From: Devosia submarina
GTDB lineage: Bacteria; Pseudomonadota; Alphaproteobacteria; Rhizobiales; Devosiaceae
Assembly (NCBI RefSeq): GCF_003056345.1
Contig: NZ_PYWB01000005.1
Span: forward strand, 248,001-312,000
Length of the DNA stretch: 64,000 nt
Reading direction: 5' to 3'
Shown: positions 8,330 to 18,756 of the stretch, one piece after another
How the letters are laid out: the number at the start of each line of letters is the position of its first letter
Numbering within the stretch: the first letter of the stretch is position 1
Notes under the pieces: generated by a model
Told to the model about the DNA's origin: nothing
The model's database searches: none
The model's input: only the letters and a program-made list of their open reading frames with translations
Made by a program: the position numbers and the translations under genes

Positions 8330-10264
8330 ATGCGCTTTTCCGATCAATTTCTCGACGAAATCCGCCAGCGCCTGCCGATCACGCAGGTGGTGGGCGAGCA
8401 CGTGCTTTGGGACAAGCGCAAATCCCAGCCCGGCCGCGGCGACATGTGGGCCTGCTGCCCTTTCCATGGCGAAAAAAGCCCGAGCTTTCACGCAGATGAC
8501 CGGCGCGGGATCTACCATTGCTTTGGCTGCGGGGTGTCGGGCGATCATTTCCGCTTTCTGACCGAAAAGGCCGGCATGAGCTTTCCCGAGGCGGTGGAAA
8601 AGCTTGCCGGCATGGCTGGCATTCCAATGCCCGCACGTGACGAGCGCCAGGAAAAGCGCGAAGCCGAGCGCAAGTCGCTCTATGATGTCATGGAACTGGC
8701 GACAAAATATTTCGAAGCTGCTCTGCAGCACAATATCGGCGCCCGCGCGCGCGGCTATCTGTTTGAGCGGGGCGTCTCAGCGCAGAGCCAGACGCGTTTT
8801 CGCATCGGCTTTGCCCCCGACAGCCGCAATGGCCTCAAGGAGCATCTGGCGCTTAATGGCGTCTCGGCTCAGGACATGATCGATACGGGCCTTGTTGCCC
8901 GCCGCGACGATGATCCGCTGACCTATGACCGGTTCCGCAACCGCGTCATGTTCCCGATTCAAGACTTCCGCGGTCGGGTCATCGCCTTTGGCGGTCGTGC
9001 CCTGTCGCCCGACGTGCCCGCCAAATATCTCAACTCACCCGAGACCGAACTCTTCAAGAAGCGTCAGACGCTTTACAACGGGCAAACTGCACGGCAAGCG
9101 GCGCGCGACGGTGGCACGGTCATCGTCATGGAAGGCTATCTGGATGTGATCGCGGCCGTTGCCGCAGGCTTTGAGGGGAGTGTCGCGCCCCTTGGCACGG
9201 CCTTGACGGAAGAGCATTTGCAATTGCTCTGGCGCATGAGCCCGGACCCGATCCTGTGCTTTGATGGCGACAAGGCTGGTCTCAAGGCCGCCGAGCGCTC
9301 CGCCGACCTGATCATGCCCCATCTCAAGCCCGGCTTCACCGTCAAGATCGCGACCTTGCCCGAAGGACAAGACCCCGATGATCTGATCAAGGCGCAGGGC
9401 AGGGCAGCCTTTGCCGATGTGCTGGATCGCGCCCGTTCGCTCTCCGACGTAATCTGGAGCATGGAAACGGGCGGGCTTGTTCCCGAAACCCCCGAAGCGC
9501 GTGCGGCGCTCCAGGCGCGGCTGCGCGAACGGGCCAATTCGATCCAGGATTCTTCGGTTCGCTTCCATTATGCCCAAGCGTTCGATGAAAAGCTGCGCGC
9601 CTTTCTTGCGCCCGTGCGGCAAAACCGCTTCGAGCCGCGGGGCGGGCAAAAGCGCTATGGGCAGAGCGGCGCCTATGGCTATCCCAGCCGCGGCACGCCG
9701 CGTCTTGTGGTCAGCGACACGCTGCGAAATTCGCGGCTTCTTAAGCCCGGTCATGTGGCCGAGCCGACGCCGCGCGAAGCGATCATCATCCTCAGCCTCG
9801 TCAATCATCCCGCTCTTGTTGAAGACAAGTTCGAGACGCTGGCGGCGCTAGATTTCGACACGCCCATTTCCCAAAAGGTCTTAGGTGAGATCCTGAGCCT
9901 TGTGGTGCGCCACCACGATATTTCGGCAGAAGACCTCCAATCGGCGCTCGGCGTGCGTGGCCACGGGCCAACACTTGAGCGCATGCGCGACGTGCTGCTG
10001 CGGCAGGGCGTGTGGCAGCATGGCGCCGAAATAGCCCTTGCCGACGCAGAGATCGGATTGAGTCACGCGCTGGCCTTGCATAATAAGAAAGTTCAACTAA
10101 ATAGGGAACTCAAGGCAGCCGAAGCGGCGCTGGGCGAAGACCCACGCGAAGAAACCTTTGAAAGGCTGCGGGACATCAAGAACCAGATTACCACCGTCGA
10201 TGGCACAGAAGCATTGATCGAAGGATTTGGTTCGTTATCGGGACGCGCGACACGCAGCTTTTAA
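8330..10264 (+). CDS. dnaG: DNA primase
   Basis: 644 aa primase that makes RNA primers at the replication fork. The CHC2 zinc finger is intact: C43-P-F-H46 then C64-x2-C67 (CFGC). The catalytic core follows with RFRNRVMFPIQD, the TOPRIM glutamate in VMEGYLDVIA (about residue 268), and the acidic DGDKAG (about 312). The C-terminal 190 residues, which bind DnaB in this family, are divergent and begin after a Gly/Arg/Tyr-rich linker. Length fits alphaproteobacterial DnaG. Only weak ribosome-binding sequence precedes the ATG. The gene is followed by rpoD after 184 bp, as in the macromolecular synthesis operon, but rpsU is absent upstream. Confidence 0.97.
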   Translation: MRFSDQFLDEIRQRLPITQVVGEHVLWDKRKSQPGRGDMWACCPFHGEKSPSFHADDRRGIYHCFGCGVSGDHFRFLTEKAGMSFPEAVEKLAGMAGIPMPARDERQEKREAERKSLYDVMELATKYFEAALQHNIGARARGYLFERGVSAQSQTRFRIGFAPDSRNGLKEHLALNGVSAQDMIDTGLVARRDDDPLTYDRFRNRVMFPIQDFRGRVIAFGGRALSPDVPAKYLNSPETELFKKRQTLYNGQTARQAARDGGTVIVMEGYLDVIAAVAAGFEGSVAPLGTALTEEHLQLLWRMSPDPILCFDGDKAGLKAAERSADLIMPHLKPGFTVKIATLPEGQDPDDLIKAQGRAAFADVLDRARSLSDVIWSMETGGLVPETPEARAALQARLRERANSIQDSSVRFHYAQAFDEKLRAFLAPVRQNRFEPRGGQKRYGQSGAYGYPSRGTPRLVVSDTLRNSRLLKPGHVAEPTPREAIIILSLVNHPALVEDKFETLAALDFDTPISQKVLGEILSLVVRHHDISAEDLQSALGVRGHGPTLERMRDVLLRQGVWQHGAEIALADAEIGLSHALALHNKKVQLNRELKAAEAALGEDPREETFERLRDIKNQITTVDGTEALIEGFGSLSGRATRSF

Positions 10265-10312
10265 GGGAAAACCTTGGGCCTGCGGGTTCGCGCGATTTTG
10301 CGCATGACGATG

Positions 10313-10331
10313 CGCACGAATTTCCCGTGCG
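10313..10331 (+). other. Hairpin in the dnaG-rpoD spacer
   Basis: CGCACG-AATTTCC-CGTGCG, a perfect 6 bp stem with a 7 nt loop and no T tract. It sits in the 184 bp gap where an rpoD promoter would be expected; its role is unknown. Confidence 0.3.
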
Positions 10332-10448
10332 AACCAGCTCGCTGCTGGGGCGTTAACGCCTCGGTTACCGATCCTTTACCTTGCTTTGAGGTGTCACCAC
10401 TTAAAGCCTTATTCGGGCCCGGGCGCACGGGATCCGACGGAGTACCAG

Positions 10449-12521
<2,073 letters not shown>

Positions 12522-12533
12522 GAGCGGCAGGTT

Positions 12534-12824
12534 ATGGCCGAAGGGCGCCTCAAGGTCACCAGCATCCGGGCCATTGTGCCGTTCAAGCTGGTGATCACCT
12601 TTTCGGACGCGTCCTTTGGCACGTTTGATGCGGCGCCGATGATTGGCGAGCGCGGGGAGGGCACCGAAGCCCTGCGGGACCGGCGGTTCTTCGGGCAGGT
12701 AGAGCTTGCCAATGGCGTGCCGACATGGCCAAACCATTTCGACATCTCGCCTGATTGGCTGCGAGAGGAAATGGCCAAGCGGGGGGAGCTGTTGTTCCCC
12801 GAGCCGGTGCGGCGCAGGCGATAA
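12534..12824 (+). CDS. DUF2442 domain protein
   Basis: 96 aa small protein resembling DUF2442: an opening beta region (RLKVTSIRAIVPFKLVITFSDASFGTFDAAPMI), then RRFFGQVELANGVPTWPNHFDISPDWLREEM. The motif ending in WPNxxDISPDxL is typical. Function is unknown; some members are toxin-antitoxin associated, but no partner is seen here. Its Shine-Dalgarno (AGGAGCGGCAGG) begins within the rpoD stop codon, so it is probably on the rpoD message. Confidence 0.8.
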   Translation: MAEGRLKVTSIRAIVPFKLVITFSDASFGTFDAAPMIGERGEGTEALRDRRFFGQVELANGVPTWPNHFDISPDWLREEMAKRGELLFPEPVRRRR

Positions 12825-12844
12825 GAAGAAAAGGAGACGAACCC

Positions 12845-13135
12845 ATGTCGTTTTGGAAAAATCTGTTCGGTGGTGGTTCGTCGAACGCCGAGCCCGCCGG
12901 CGACAAGGTGCTGGGTGAGGAAAGCCACAAGGGCTTTCTGATCAAGGCCATAGAGATGAAGGCTGGCAGCGAACTGCAACTCGCCGGAACGATCGAAAAG
13001 GAGATCGGCGGCGAGCTTAAGATATACCGCTTCGTGCGCGCCGACCGCATGAGCTCGCGCGAGGATCTCGTCACCCTGGCCATTGCCAAAGGCCGACAGA
13101 TCATCGACGAACAGGGCGAAGCGATCTTCCGCTAA
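12845..13135 (+). CDS. HlyU-family protein
   Basis: 96 aa protein of the HlyU family, named after a Vibrio activator of haemolysin but here a short alphaproteobacterial form. It starts MSFWKNLFGG, then has a core reading ESHKGFLIKAIEMKAGSELQLAGTIEKEIGGELKIYRFVRADRMSSREDLVTLAIAKGRQIIDEQG. No helix-turn-helix is visible by eye, so a DNA-binding role is doubtful. A strong AAGGAGACG ribosome binding site precedes the ATG. It lies 20 bp after the DUF2442 gene and may be cotranscribed with rpoD. Confidence 0.82.
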   Translation: MSFWKNLFGGGSSNAEPAGDKVLGEESHKGFLIKAIEMKAGSELQLAGTIEKEIGGELKIYRFVRADRMSSREDLVTLAIAKGRQIIDEQGEAIFR

Positions 13136-13163
13136 GCCGTAAGACCACAATCCATACAAGTCA

Positions 13164-13203
13164 GCCGGTATTCGCGGGACAATTGGTGTCCTGCGAAGCC
13201 GGC
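13164..13203 (+). other. Long stem-loop upstream of the 73-aa gene
   Basis: Outer stem GCCGG/CCGGC (13164-13168 with 13199-13203) and inner stem CGCGGGAC/GTCCTGCG (13173-13180 with 13188-13195), with loop AATTGGT. It lies between hlyU and the start of the next gene at 13225. There is no T tract, so an mRNA leader structure or processing site is as likely as a terminator. Confidence 0.45.
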
Positions 13204-13224
13204 TTGTCGCACAGGAGAATACCC

Positions 13225-13446
13225 ATGGCCAAGAAGCCAACCCCCCGCAGTGAATTCGTGATGTTCGACGTTGTCTACGAAGACGGCAGCCAGCGCTCCA
13301 ACCGCAAGGTGGATGCGAGCCTGCTGGGTGGTCTGGACGGCGACGAGCCGGCCCGCCAAGCCATCATGGAACAGGACCGCGCCATTTCCGAAAAGTCCGG
13401 CCTGCCGCCACTCCAGATCAAGTCGATCAAGCGTTCGGGCAAATAA
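13225..13446 (+). CDS. Conserved-looking 73-aa hypothetical protein
   Basis: 73 aa cytoplasmic protein, MAKKPTPRSEFVMFDVVYEDGSQ..., with charged ends, no membrane segment and no recognised domain. The start ATG has a good ACAGGAG site 7 nt upstream. The sequence has balanced protein-like composition, and downstream of its stop comes repeat sequence. I do not recognise the family. The stem-loop directly upstream may influence its expression. Confidence 0.7.
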   Translation: MAKKPTPRSEFVMFDVVYEDGSQRSNRKVDASLLGGLDGDEPARQAIMEQDRAISEKSGLPPLQIKSIKRSGK

Positions 13447-13473
13447 GCCGGAGCCTTGAGCCCTGAACTCCCG

Positions 13474-13559
13474 AGCCCTCATGGTGAGCTTAGGGAACCA
13501 CGAGGGCAGGCCACAAGAGGTGCCACGACCTCACCCTTCGACGGGCTCAGGATGAGGTC
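13474..13559. repeat. Palindromic repeat D, copy 1
   Basis: Begins CCCTCATGGTGAGC and ends with an inverted GACCTCA (13527-13533)/TGAGGTC (13553-13559) around ACCCTTCGACGGGCTCAGGA. Related CTCATGGTGAGC segments occur at 60636-60722 and 60895-60921. It fills the gap between convergent genes. Confidence 0.55.
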
Positions 13560-13575
13560 TGGCGTGGGCCTCTGA

Positions 13576-14613
13576 TCAGCCAAGCGCCTTGTCCACGGCA
13601 GGCTTCACCACCGTGCCATAAAGCTCGATCGCCCGCATGACCTTGTCATGGGGCAGGGTGCCGACGCTGAGTTGCAGGCCGAACCGGTCGTGCCCAAACC
13701 ATTCGTGCTGCATCAGGATCTTGTCGATGATCTCTTGTGGCGATCCCATGAAATAAGCGCCCTGGGGCGTCGCGCCGGCATCGAACTGCGCGCGGGTTGT
13801 TGGTGGCCAGCCGCGTTCCTTGCCGATCCGGCTCATGGCGGCGCTATGGGCGGGGAACGCAATGTCGCGCGCGTCCTGGCTGTTGTCAGCGATAAAGCCG
13901 TGCGATGAAATGCCAACGGGATGCTTGGCCGGGTCCTTGCCCACCTTGGCCACGGTCTCACGATAAAAATCCACCAGCGGGGTGAACTGCCGGGGTTGCC
14001 CACCGATAATGGCGATCATCAGCGGCAGGCCATAATAGGCGGCGCGTGCCACCGAATTGGGCGTGCCACCCACGGCGATCCAGAGCGGCAGCGGAGACTG
14101 CATGGGTTGGCGGTAAACCTGGACGCCTGGAATGGGTTTGGTGTGCTGCCCGCCCGGCCAGCTGATCTTGCCGCCCTCGCGCAGCCGGAGCAGCAATTCG
14201 AGCTTTTCTTCAAACAGCGTGTCGTAGTCGTTGAGATCATAGCCGAACAGGGGAAAGCTCTCGATGAACGAGCCGCGCCCGGCCATGATCTCGGCCCGCC
14301 CATTGCTGAGCAGGTCAAGCGTTGCAAACTGCTGGTAGACCCGCACCGGATCATCGGAACTCAGCACCGTCACGGCCGTCGAAAGCCGGATGTTCTTGGT
14401 GCGTGCCGCGGCAGCGGCGAGGATGGTCACAGGCGCCGAGGCGACGTAGTCGGGCCTGTGGTGCTCGCCCAGCCCATAGAAGGCGAGCCCTAGCTGGTCC
14501 GCCAACTCGATCTCTTCCAGGAGGTCCCTCAGCCGCTCGGCCGGACTTTGCATCCTGTCGCCATTGAGCGGGTCAGGCGTGTTTTCGGCGAAGGAGTATA
14601 GTCCCAGTTCCAT
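13576..14613 (-). CDS. LLM-class flavin-dependent oxidoreductase (CE1758-like)
   Basis: 345 aa luciferase-like monooxygenase. It starts [19 protein letters not shown] and has the subgroup signature [17 protein letters not shown], then [48 protein letters not shown]. These resemble the CE1758 family of FMN-dependent LLM proteins. The substrate is unknown. The ATG at 14613 has GAGG nine nt upstream; the longer frame to 14748 lacks support. It is alone on this strand, with repeat D downstream. Confidence 0.9.
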   Translation of the reverse strand: MELGLYSFAENTPDPLNGDRMQSPAERLRDLLEEIELADQLGLAFYGLGEHHRPDYVASAPVTILAAAAARTKNIRLSTAVTVLSSDDPVRVYQQFATLDLLSNGRAEIMAGRGSFIESFPLFGYDLNDYDTLFEEKLELLLRLREGGKISWPGGQHTKPIPGVQVYRQPMQSPLPLWIAVGGTPNSVARAAYYGLPLMIAIIGGQPRQFTPLVDFYRETVAKVGKDPAKHPVGISSHGFIADNSQDARDIAFPAHSAAMSRIGKERGWPPTTRAQFDAGATPQGAYFMGSPQEIIDKILMQHEWFGHDRFGLQLSVGTLPHDKVMRAIELYGTVVKPAVDKALG

Positions 14614-14778
14614 GTCGGCTACCTCGTGGTTGGGGCCATAGATGACCACCACGCGCACCCGGATCAAGAACGTACACTGGTGATACCGACGCACATTGAT
14701 GCGCCTCTGCATTTGGTTCGATCGCCATTGCCCGGCTCGTCCGGACAATGGTGGTTCAGCTTGTGTGGAGAGCGTGGA

Positions 14779-14799
14779 TCACCCGGACGGGCCGGGTGA
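14779..14799 (-). other. Hairpin downstream of the DUF533 gene
   Basis: TCACCCGG/CCGGGTGA, a perfect 8 bp stem with loop ACGGG, 20 bp beyond the DUF533 stop on the minus strand. There is no T tract, so it may be a 3'-end stabiliser or an intrinsic terminator of weak form. Confidence 0.35.
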
Positions 14800-14819
14800 T
14801 GACGATCACTTGACTCGCA

Positions 14820-15506
14820 TCACACGTTGTTGGGCGATGGCGCATAGGCGAAGGGTGACACGGGCGCAGTTGCGGGTTCTGGAGCCTTCTCGCCCGCGGC
14901 CTTGTGAATCTCGGCCACAAGGCCGGGCGCAAGCTTGAGCTTGGATGCCAGCGCATCGAGGTAGGCGCGCTCGGCTGCCGTGTCTGCCGTGATGGCCACC
15001 AGCGAGGCTGCATAGATTTCCGCGGCATGTTCGGGCGTGTCGGCGCGGGCCGCAACGGCGTTGATATCGAGCGGCGAGGAAAGCTCGTCAAACACCCAGG
15101 CCTTTTCTTCGGATGAAAGGTTCATTGTTTCGAGCTTGCCGAAGATCGCTTCCTTTTCTTCGGCATCGATCTTGCCGTCCGCCTTGGCTGCCGCGATCAT
15201 GGCGCGAACCAGCGACTTGCCCAGCTCTTCCTGCCCCTGCTGGTCATGCGCAGGCGGGATAAACGCGTCGCGGCCGGAACTCGGCACACTGCCTTGCTGG
15301 TTCTGCTGATAGTTCTGCCAGGCGCTATAGGCAAGGCCCCCCAGCGCTGCCACAGCGCCCATCTGAACAGCGCTGCCGGCAAGCTTGCCCAAGCCGCCCT
15401 TGCTCAAGAGCATGCCGGCGGCAAGGCCTGCGGCTCCGCTCATGGCGTTGCGCTGGTGGCCCTTGTCGGTCTGGAGGGCTTTGACGATCTGGTCGATGTT
15501 GAACAT
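14820..15506 (-). CDS. DUF533 / TerB-like protein (YebE family)
   Basis: 228 aa protein. The N-terminal half has a Gly-rich hydrophobic segment (MSGAAGLAAGMLLSKGGLGKLAGSAVQMGAVAALGGLAYSAW), followed by a Gln-rich linker and a C-terminal TerB-like helical domain: SLVRAMIAAAKADGKIDAEEKEAIFGKLE, with the acidic motif typical of tellurite-resistance TerB folds. This is the YebE/DUF533 layout; function is unknown. Its own start ATG at 15506 has AAGGGAC upstream. A Pro/Ala-rich tail ends the protein. Confidence 0.87.
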   Translation of the reverse strand: MFNIDQIVKALQTDKGHQRNAMSGAAGLAAGMLLSKGGLGKLAGSAVQMGAVAALGGLAYSAWQNYQQNQQGSVPSSGRDAFIPPAHDQQGQEELGKSLVRAMIAAAKADGKIDAEEKEAIFGKLETMNLSSEEKAWVFDELSSPLDINAVAARADTPEHAAEIYAASLVAITADTAAERAYLDALASKLKLAPGLVAEIHKAAGEKAPEPATAPVSPFAYAPSPNNV

Positions 15507-15590
15507 GAGCAGTCCCTTTTTGTTTTCCTCCCCGACCAGATGGTGCCGCTTACCGGCCACCGCAATAGCGTGGCGCCGAATGATGCAGCG

Positions 15591-15622
15591 CAAAAAAGAC
15601 CCCGGCGGGGCGGGCCGGGGTC
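15591..15622 (-). terminator. Rho-independent terminator of the 15675-16013 gene
   Basis: GACCCCGGC/GCCGGGGTC, a perfect 9 bp stem (15598-15606 with 15614-15622); on the minus strand it is followed by six T. It stops transcription of the small membrane protein gene before the DUF533 gene. Confidence 0.85.
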
Positions 15623-15674
15623 TCTCTTCAATGCGCTCGCAGGGAGTGACGAGGCATTATGGGGTTAAACGACC

Positions 15675-16013
15675 TTATGGGGTCGTCGTAGCGGCTGGAG
15701 CAGCAGGGGCTGCTTCAACGGGGGCTTCCACTGCTGGTGCAGTAGCAGCTGGTTCAGTGGTGGTAGCTGGTGCCTCGGTCATTGCGGCGCCGCCTGCGGC
15801 AGGATCAGCCGGGGCTTCAATGGCTGGTGCGCCACCGGTAGTGGTGGTAGTCGTCGCCGGGCCAGAATTGGCCGAGAAAACCAGATAGCCGATAGCCAGC
15901 AGGGCCAGGGCAACAATGATGCCGACGAACCAGCCAGTGCCGCTGCTTTCGCGCGTGTACACCGTGCGGTTGCCGTCATTGGTATAAACGGTATCGCGTT
16001 CCGGGGTAGCCAT
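15675..16013 (-). CDS. Small single-span membrane protein with Ala/Pro/Thr-rich tail
   Basis: 112 aa protein. A polar N-terminus (MATPERDTVYTNDGNRTVYTRESS) precedes one membrane segment at about 27-48 (GWFVGIIVALALLAIGYLVFSA), then a low-complexity Ala/Pro/Thr/Glu tail of about 60 residues, probably on the periplasmic side. No enzyme motif is visible and I do not recognise the family. AAAGGAG precedes the ATG. Its own terminator follows, so it is a monocistronic unit. Confidence 0.75.
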   Translation of the reverse strand: MATPERDTVYTNDGNRTVYTRESSGTGWFVGIIVALALLAIGYLVFSANSGPATTTTTTGGAPAIEAPADPAAGGAAMTEAPATTTEPAATAPAVEAPVEAAPAAPAATTTP

Positions 16014-16185
16014 GAAATTCGCTCCTTTGTTTCACCGTATGGCAAGAAAACGCGGGCTTTTTGGTTTCGTTCCCGTTTGTGTGATCACGAGGTGAAGTTG
16101 TGAACACGAAATGTAAAAACAAGCTGGAACAAAGCCTTAGGCTGGACTTCTCTGGGGAAAGAAGATGCTTTTTGCCCTTGGGGAA

Positions 16186-16216
16186 AAAACAAAAAGGCCG
16201 GGCTTTGAGCCCGGCC
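16186..16216 (-). terminator. Rho-independent terminator of the OmpA-family gene
   Basis: GGCCGGGC/GCCCGGCC, a perfect 8 bp stem (16196-16203 with 16209-16216); on the minus strand a TTTTTGTTTTTT tract follows. It lies 23 bp after the OmpA-family stop. Confidence 0.9.
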
Positions 16217-16238
16217 TTCATTGTTCAAGCCATCAATT

Positions 16239-18524
16239 TTACTGCTGGGCAACCGTGACCAGCGGGGTGATACGACGGATCGTCACGCGGCGGTTTTCCC
16301 TTTCGGCCGCTTCGGTGCGGATCTTGAGATAGCGCTCGCCATAGCCCTGGGTCGCCAGGTTTTCCGGCGGCACACCGTAGAAGTCCGACAGGATACGGGC
16401 GACCGTTGCCGCGCGCAGATCGGACAGCTGCAGATTGGAGATGTCCGACCCCACCGCATCGGTATGGCCTTCGATCAGGAAGGTTTCGGTGGGGTTCCGT
16501 TCCAGCAGCGCCAGCATGGCGTTGGCAACATTGGACAGGGCTCCCACCTGGTCACGGCCGATCGTGGCAGCGCCGGTGTCAAAGGTCAGGCCGCCCACTT
16601 CAAGCTTGCGAACGCTATCGCGGACACGAGCCGAGCGCTTGACCTCGTCGATCGAGTAAAGACGGGCAACCTGCTCCACCGGTGGCTGGCGGAAGAAGGT
16701 TTCGAGCTCTTCCTCGTCGGCCTCGGCGGCATCGAGCACATATTCGTCGACCGAGATGTTGAGGCGCAGCGGCGGCAGGCCGGCTGCAGGATCACGCCAT
16801 TCAACCAGCTGGTCCTGATTACGCTCGTCGAAATAGGCGAGAACATATTCACGGCCCGAGGGGTCGATGCGCGAGCGGCGAAGCACGTCGCCATTGCGGT
16901 TGCGCACGGTGACGATCTGGGTGCCATCGGGGCGCGTAATGGTTTCGCGCGTCCGGCCGCCACGCAGGTTTTCGTAGAAAATCTCGTCTTCGGCCGCGTC
17001 ATAGAACCGGGACGTATCCTGGCCGATCGAGCGCACAAACAATTCCGTGCCGATCTGCAGGACCGTCTGGGTCACGTCGATCTCGTTGCGGCGATTGTCC
17101 TGGTTCACCTCGATATTGGTCTGGTTGACGTCGATATTGGTCTGCTGCCCAATATTGGTCTGCGACTGATCGATATTGGTCGTGGTGTTGTTGACCGTGG
17201 TGTTGTTGGTGACGTTGTTCACCACATTGGTCTGGTTGATAACCGTGACGTTCTGCGGCAGCTCGGCGGGAGCGGCAAGAGCGGCGGCAGGTTCAACGCG
17301 CTCACCTTCTTCCTGGCTCACGGGCTGCACTTCTTCCACTGCAATGAACCGCGATTGTGCGGCAGCATCGGATTCAGGTGGTGGAGCGGCTGCTGCTTCG
17401 GCTGCGGCTGCAGCTTCGGCTTCCGTTGGCTGAGCCTCGGCAGCAGGCGCTGCCGTGCCTTCGGCGGCAACAGGAGCATCCTTGGCGCTGTCGAGCACGG
17501 GAGCGACCTGCTCCTGCGTCACGCCTTCGGGCAGGTCTTCAACGGGTTCCACCGGAATATCGGCAGAAACATCCGCGTCAGTTTGGGGGGCGAGGATGCC
17601 GCTGCTTTCCGCTGCCGGCGCCTGTTCCTCAGTTTCGGTTTCGGTCCCCGCTGCAGGCAGATTCGGCACGGCTGGCAGGGTCAGGCCGTTTTCGGCAAGG
17701 CAGGCGTCCACATCGGAAATGCCGGCTTCTGCGCAGATGGCGGAAATGGCCTGGCGGGCGTGGCTGATCTGGGCCTGCGCCGTAGCGGTGTCACCGCCCG
17801 ACATCATGTCGGCGATTGCAGCATTATAGATATCGATCTGTGCCTGCAGATCGGCCGAGATATCCACGTCAAGCGTCTGCTCGGCCTCGGTGGGCTGCTC
17901 GGTCTCTGTTGTCTGAACATTGGATTCAGCGTCCAGATCCTGCGTCGCAGCTGAAGGCTCTTCGATTTCCTGCGTTTCGAACGCTTCTTCCTCGGCGCTC
18001 ACAGCAGCGGGCTCGTCGGCAGCTTCGGCCTCAACCGCAGTGTCCGGCTCAGCTGCAGTTTCATCTCCCAGCGCTTCGGCTGCGGCGTCTGCTTCGGCAG
18101 GCGTTTCGTCCTGCGCTGCCGGGGTCTCGATTGTGGTGCTCTCGGCAGGCTCTGCCGGAACAGTTTCTTCTTCGGTCACGGATTCGGCTTCAACCGCAGT
18201 GTCATCTGCTGGTGCAGCTTCGTCTTCGACAGCGGCATCGTCCGCAGGAGTGTCTTCCTCGGCAGAAATGTCTTCCTCAGCAGGAGCAGTTTCCTCAGCA
18301 GGAGCAGTTTCCTCAGCAGGAGCAGTCTCGTCAGTGGGCGCTGCCTCGTCCGTGGTTTCCGCTTCGGTTTCGCCCTCGGCTGGCTGGGCTGCGATGCAGT
18401 CCTCGAGCGTCGTGAAGCCGGCATCGACGCAGGCTTGCGGCAGGTCCTGCGCATTCGCGGCAAAGGGCGACAGGGTGAGCAAGGTCAGGCTCGATCCGGT
18501 GAGGAGCCAGTTTCTAAGACGCAT
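16239..18524 (-). CDS. Large acidic OmpA-family outer-membrane protein
   Basis: 761 aa exported protein. A signal peptide ends near ANAQ (residue 26). Two similar Cys pairs occur: C32-x10-C43 (CVDAGFTTLEDC) and C264-x10-C275 (CAEAGISDVDAC). Residues about 48-240 and 280-415 are Glu/Ala/Thr-rich and disordered-looking, including a tandem EETAPA repeat. An Asn/Thr-rich stretch at about 423-475 carries repeated TNI units. The C-terminal OmpA peptidoglycan-binding domain spans about 640-755 (LIEGHTDAVGSDISNLQLSDLRAATVARIL and GYGERYLKI). It probably links the outer envelope to peptidoglycan; the long acidic spacer is unusual. AAAGGAAC precedes the ATG at 18524, and a terminator follows. Confidence 0.9.
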   Translation of the reverse strand: MRLRNWLLTGSSLTLLTLSPFAANAQDLPQACVDAGFTTLEDCIAAQPAEGETEAETTDEAAPTDETAPAEETAPAEETAPAEEDISAEEDTPADDAAVEDEAAPADDTAVEAESVTEEETVPAEPAESTTIETPAAQDETPAEADAAAEALGDETAAEPDTAVEAEAADEPAAVSAEEEAFETQEIEEPSAATQDLDAESNVQTTETEQPTEAEQTLDVDISADLQAQIDIYNAAIADMMSGGDTATAQAQISHARQAISAICAEAGISDVDACLAENGLTLPAVPNLPAAGTETETEEQAPAAESSGILAPQTDADVSADIPVEPVEDLPEGVTQEQVAPVLDSAKDAPVAAEGTAAPAAEAQPTEAEAAAAAEAAAAPPPESDAAAQSRFIAVEEVQPVSQEEGERVEPAAALAAPAELPQNVTVINQTNVVNNVTNNTTVNNTTTNIDQSQTNIGQQTNIDVNQTNIEVNQDNRRNEIDVTQTVLQIGTELFVRSIGQDTSRFYDAAEDEIFYENLRGGRTRETITRPDGTQIVTVRNRNGDVLRRSRIDPSGREYVLAYFDERNQDQLVEWRDPAAGLPPLRLNISVDEYVLDAAEADEEELETFFRQPPVEQVARLYSIDEVKRSARVRDSVRKLEVGGLTFDTGAATIGRDQVGALSNVANAMLALLERNPTETFLIEGHTDAVGSDISNLQLSDLRAATVARILSDFYGVPPENLATQGYGERYLKIRTEAAERENRRVTIRRITPLVTVAQQ
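18273..18327 (-). repeat. 18 bp tandem repeat inside the OmpA-family gene
   Basis: Three head-to-tail copies of an 18 bp unit (TCCTCAGCAGGAGCAGTT on the plus strand), encoding AEETAP-type hexapeptides. Identical DNA units point to recent slippage expansion, so copy number may vary between strains. Confidence 0.8.
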
Positions 18525-18756
18525 TATTCTTGTTCCTTTGTGTCGAAGGGCATTTGAGCCAAGCATCGCGGCGCTTGTCTGAACGCAGACTGAATGAATT
18601 CCGACAGCGCCCCAGCCGGTGCTTTTTCCCGCAAGGCCCAGAACGCCTGGCCTTGTGCTAGGTTCCAAACCCTGGCTCGCCAACAAAGCAGCGCCCGATC
18701 ATGGCGCCATTGCGGCAAGGCTGGTTGTCCCGCCCGGTTCGTGTTAGGCCCCCTTC

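Noticed and set aside
16221-17954. 577-aa plus-strand frame opposite the OmpA-family gene
   Set aside because: Antisense shadow of repetitive codons; the minus strand has a signal peptide, OmpA domain and terminator.
18273-18327. CRISPR-like array
   Set aside because: The repeats are 18 bp, contiguous, without spacers, and in frame within a coding region.
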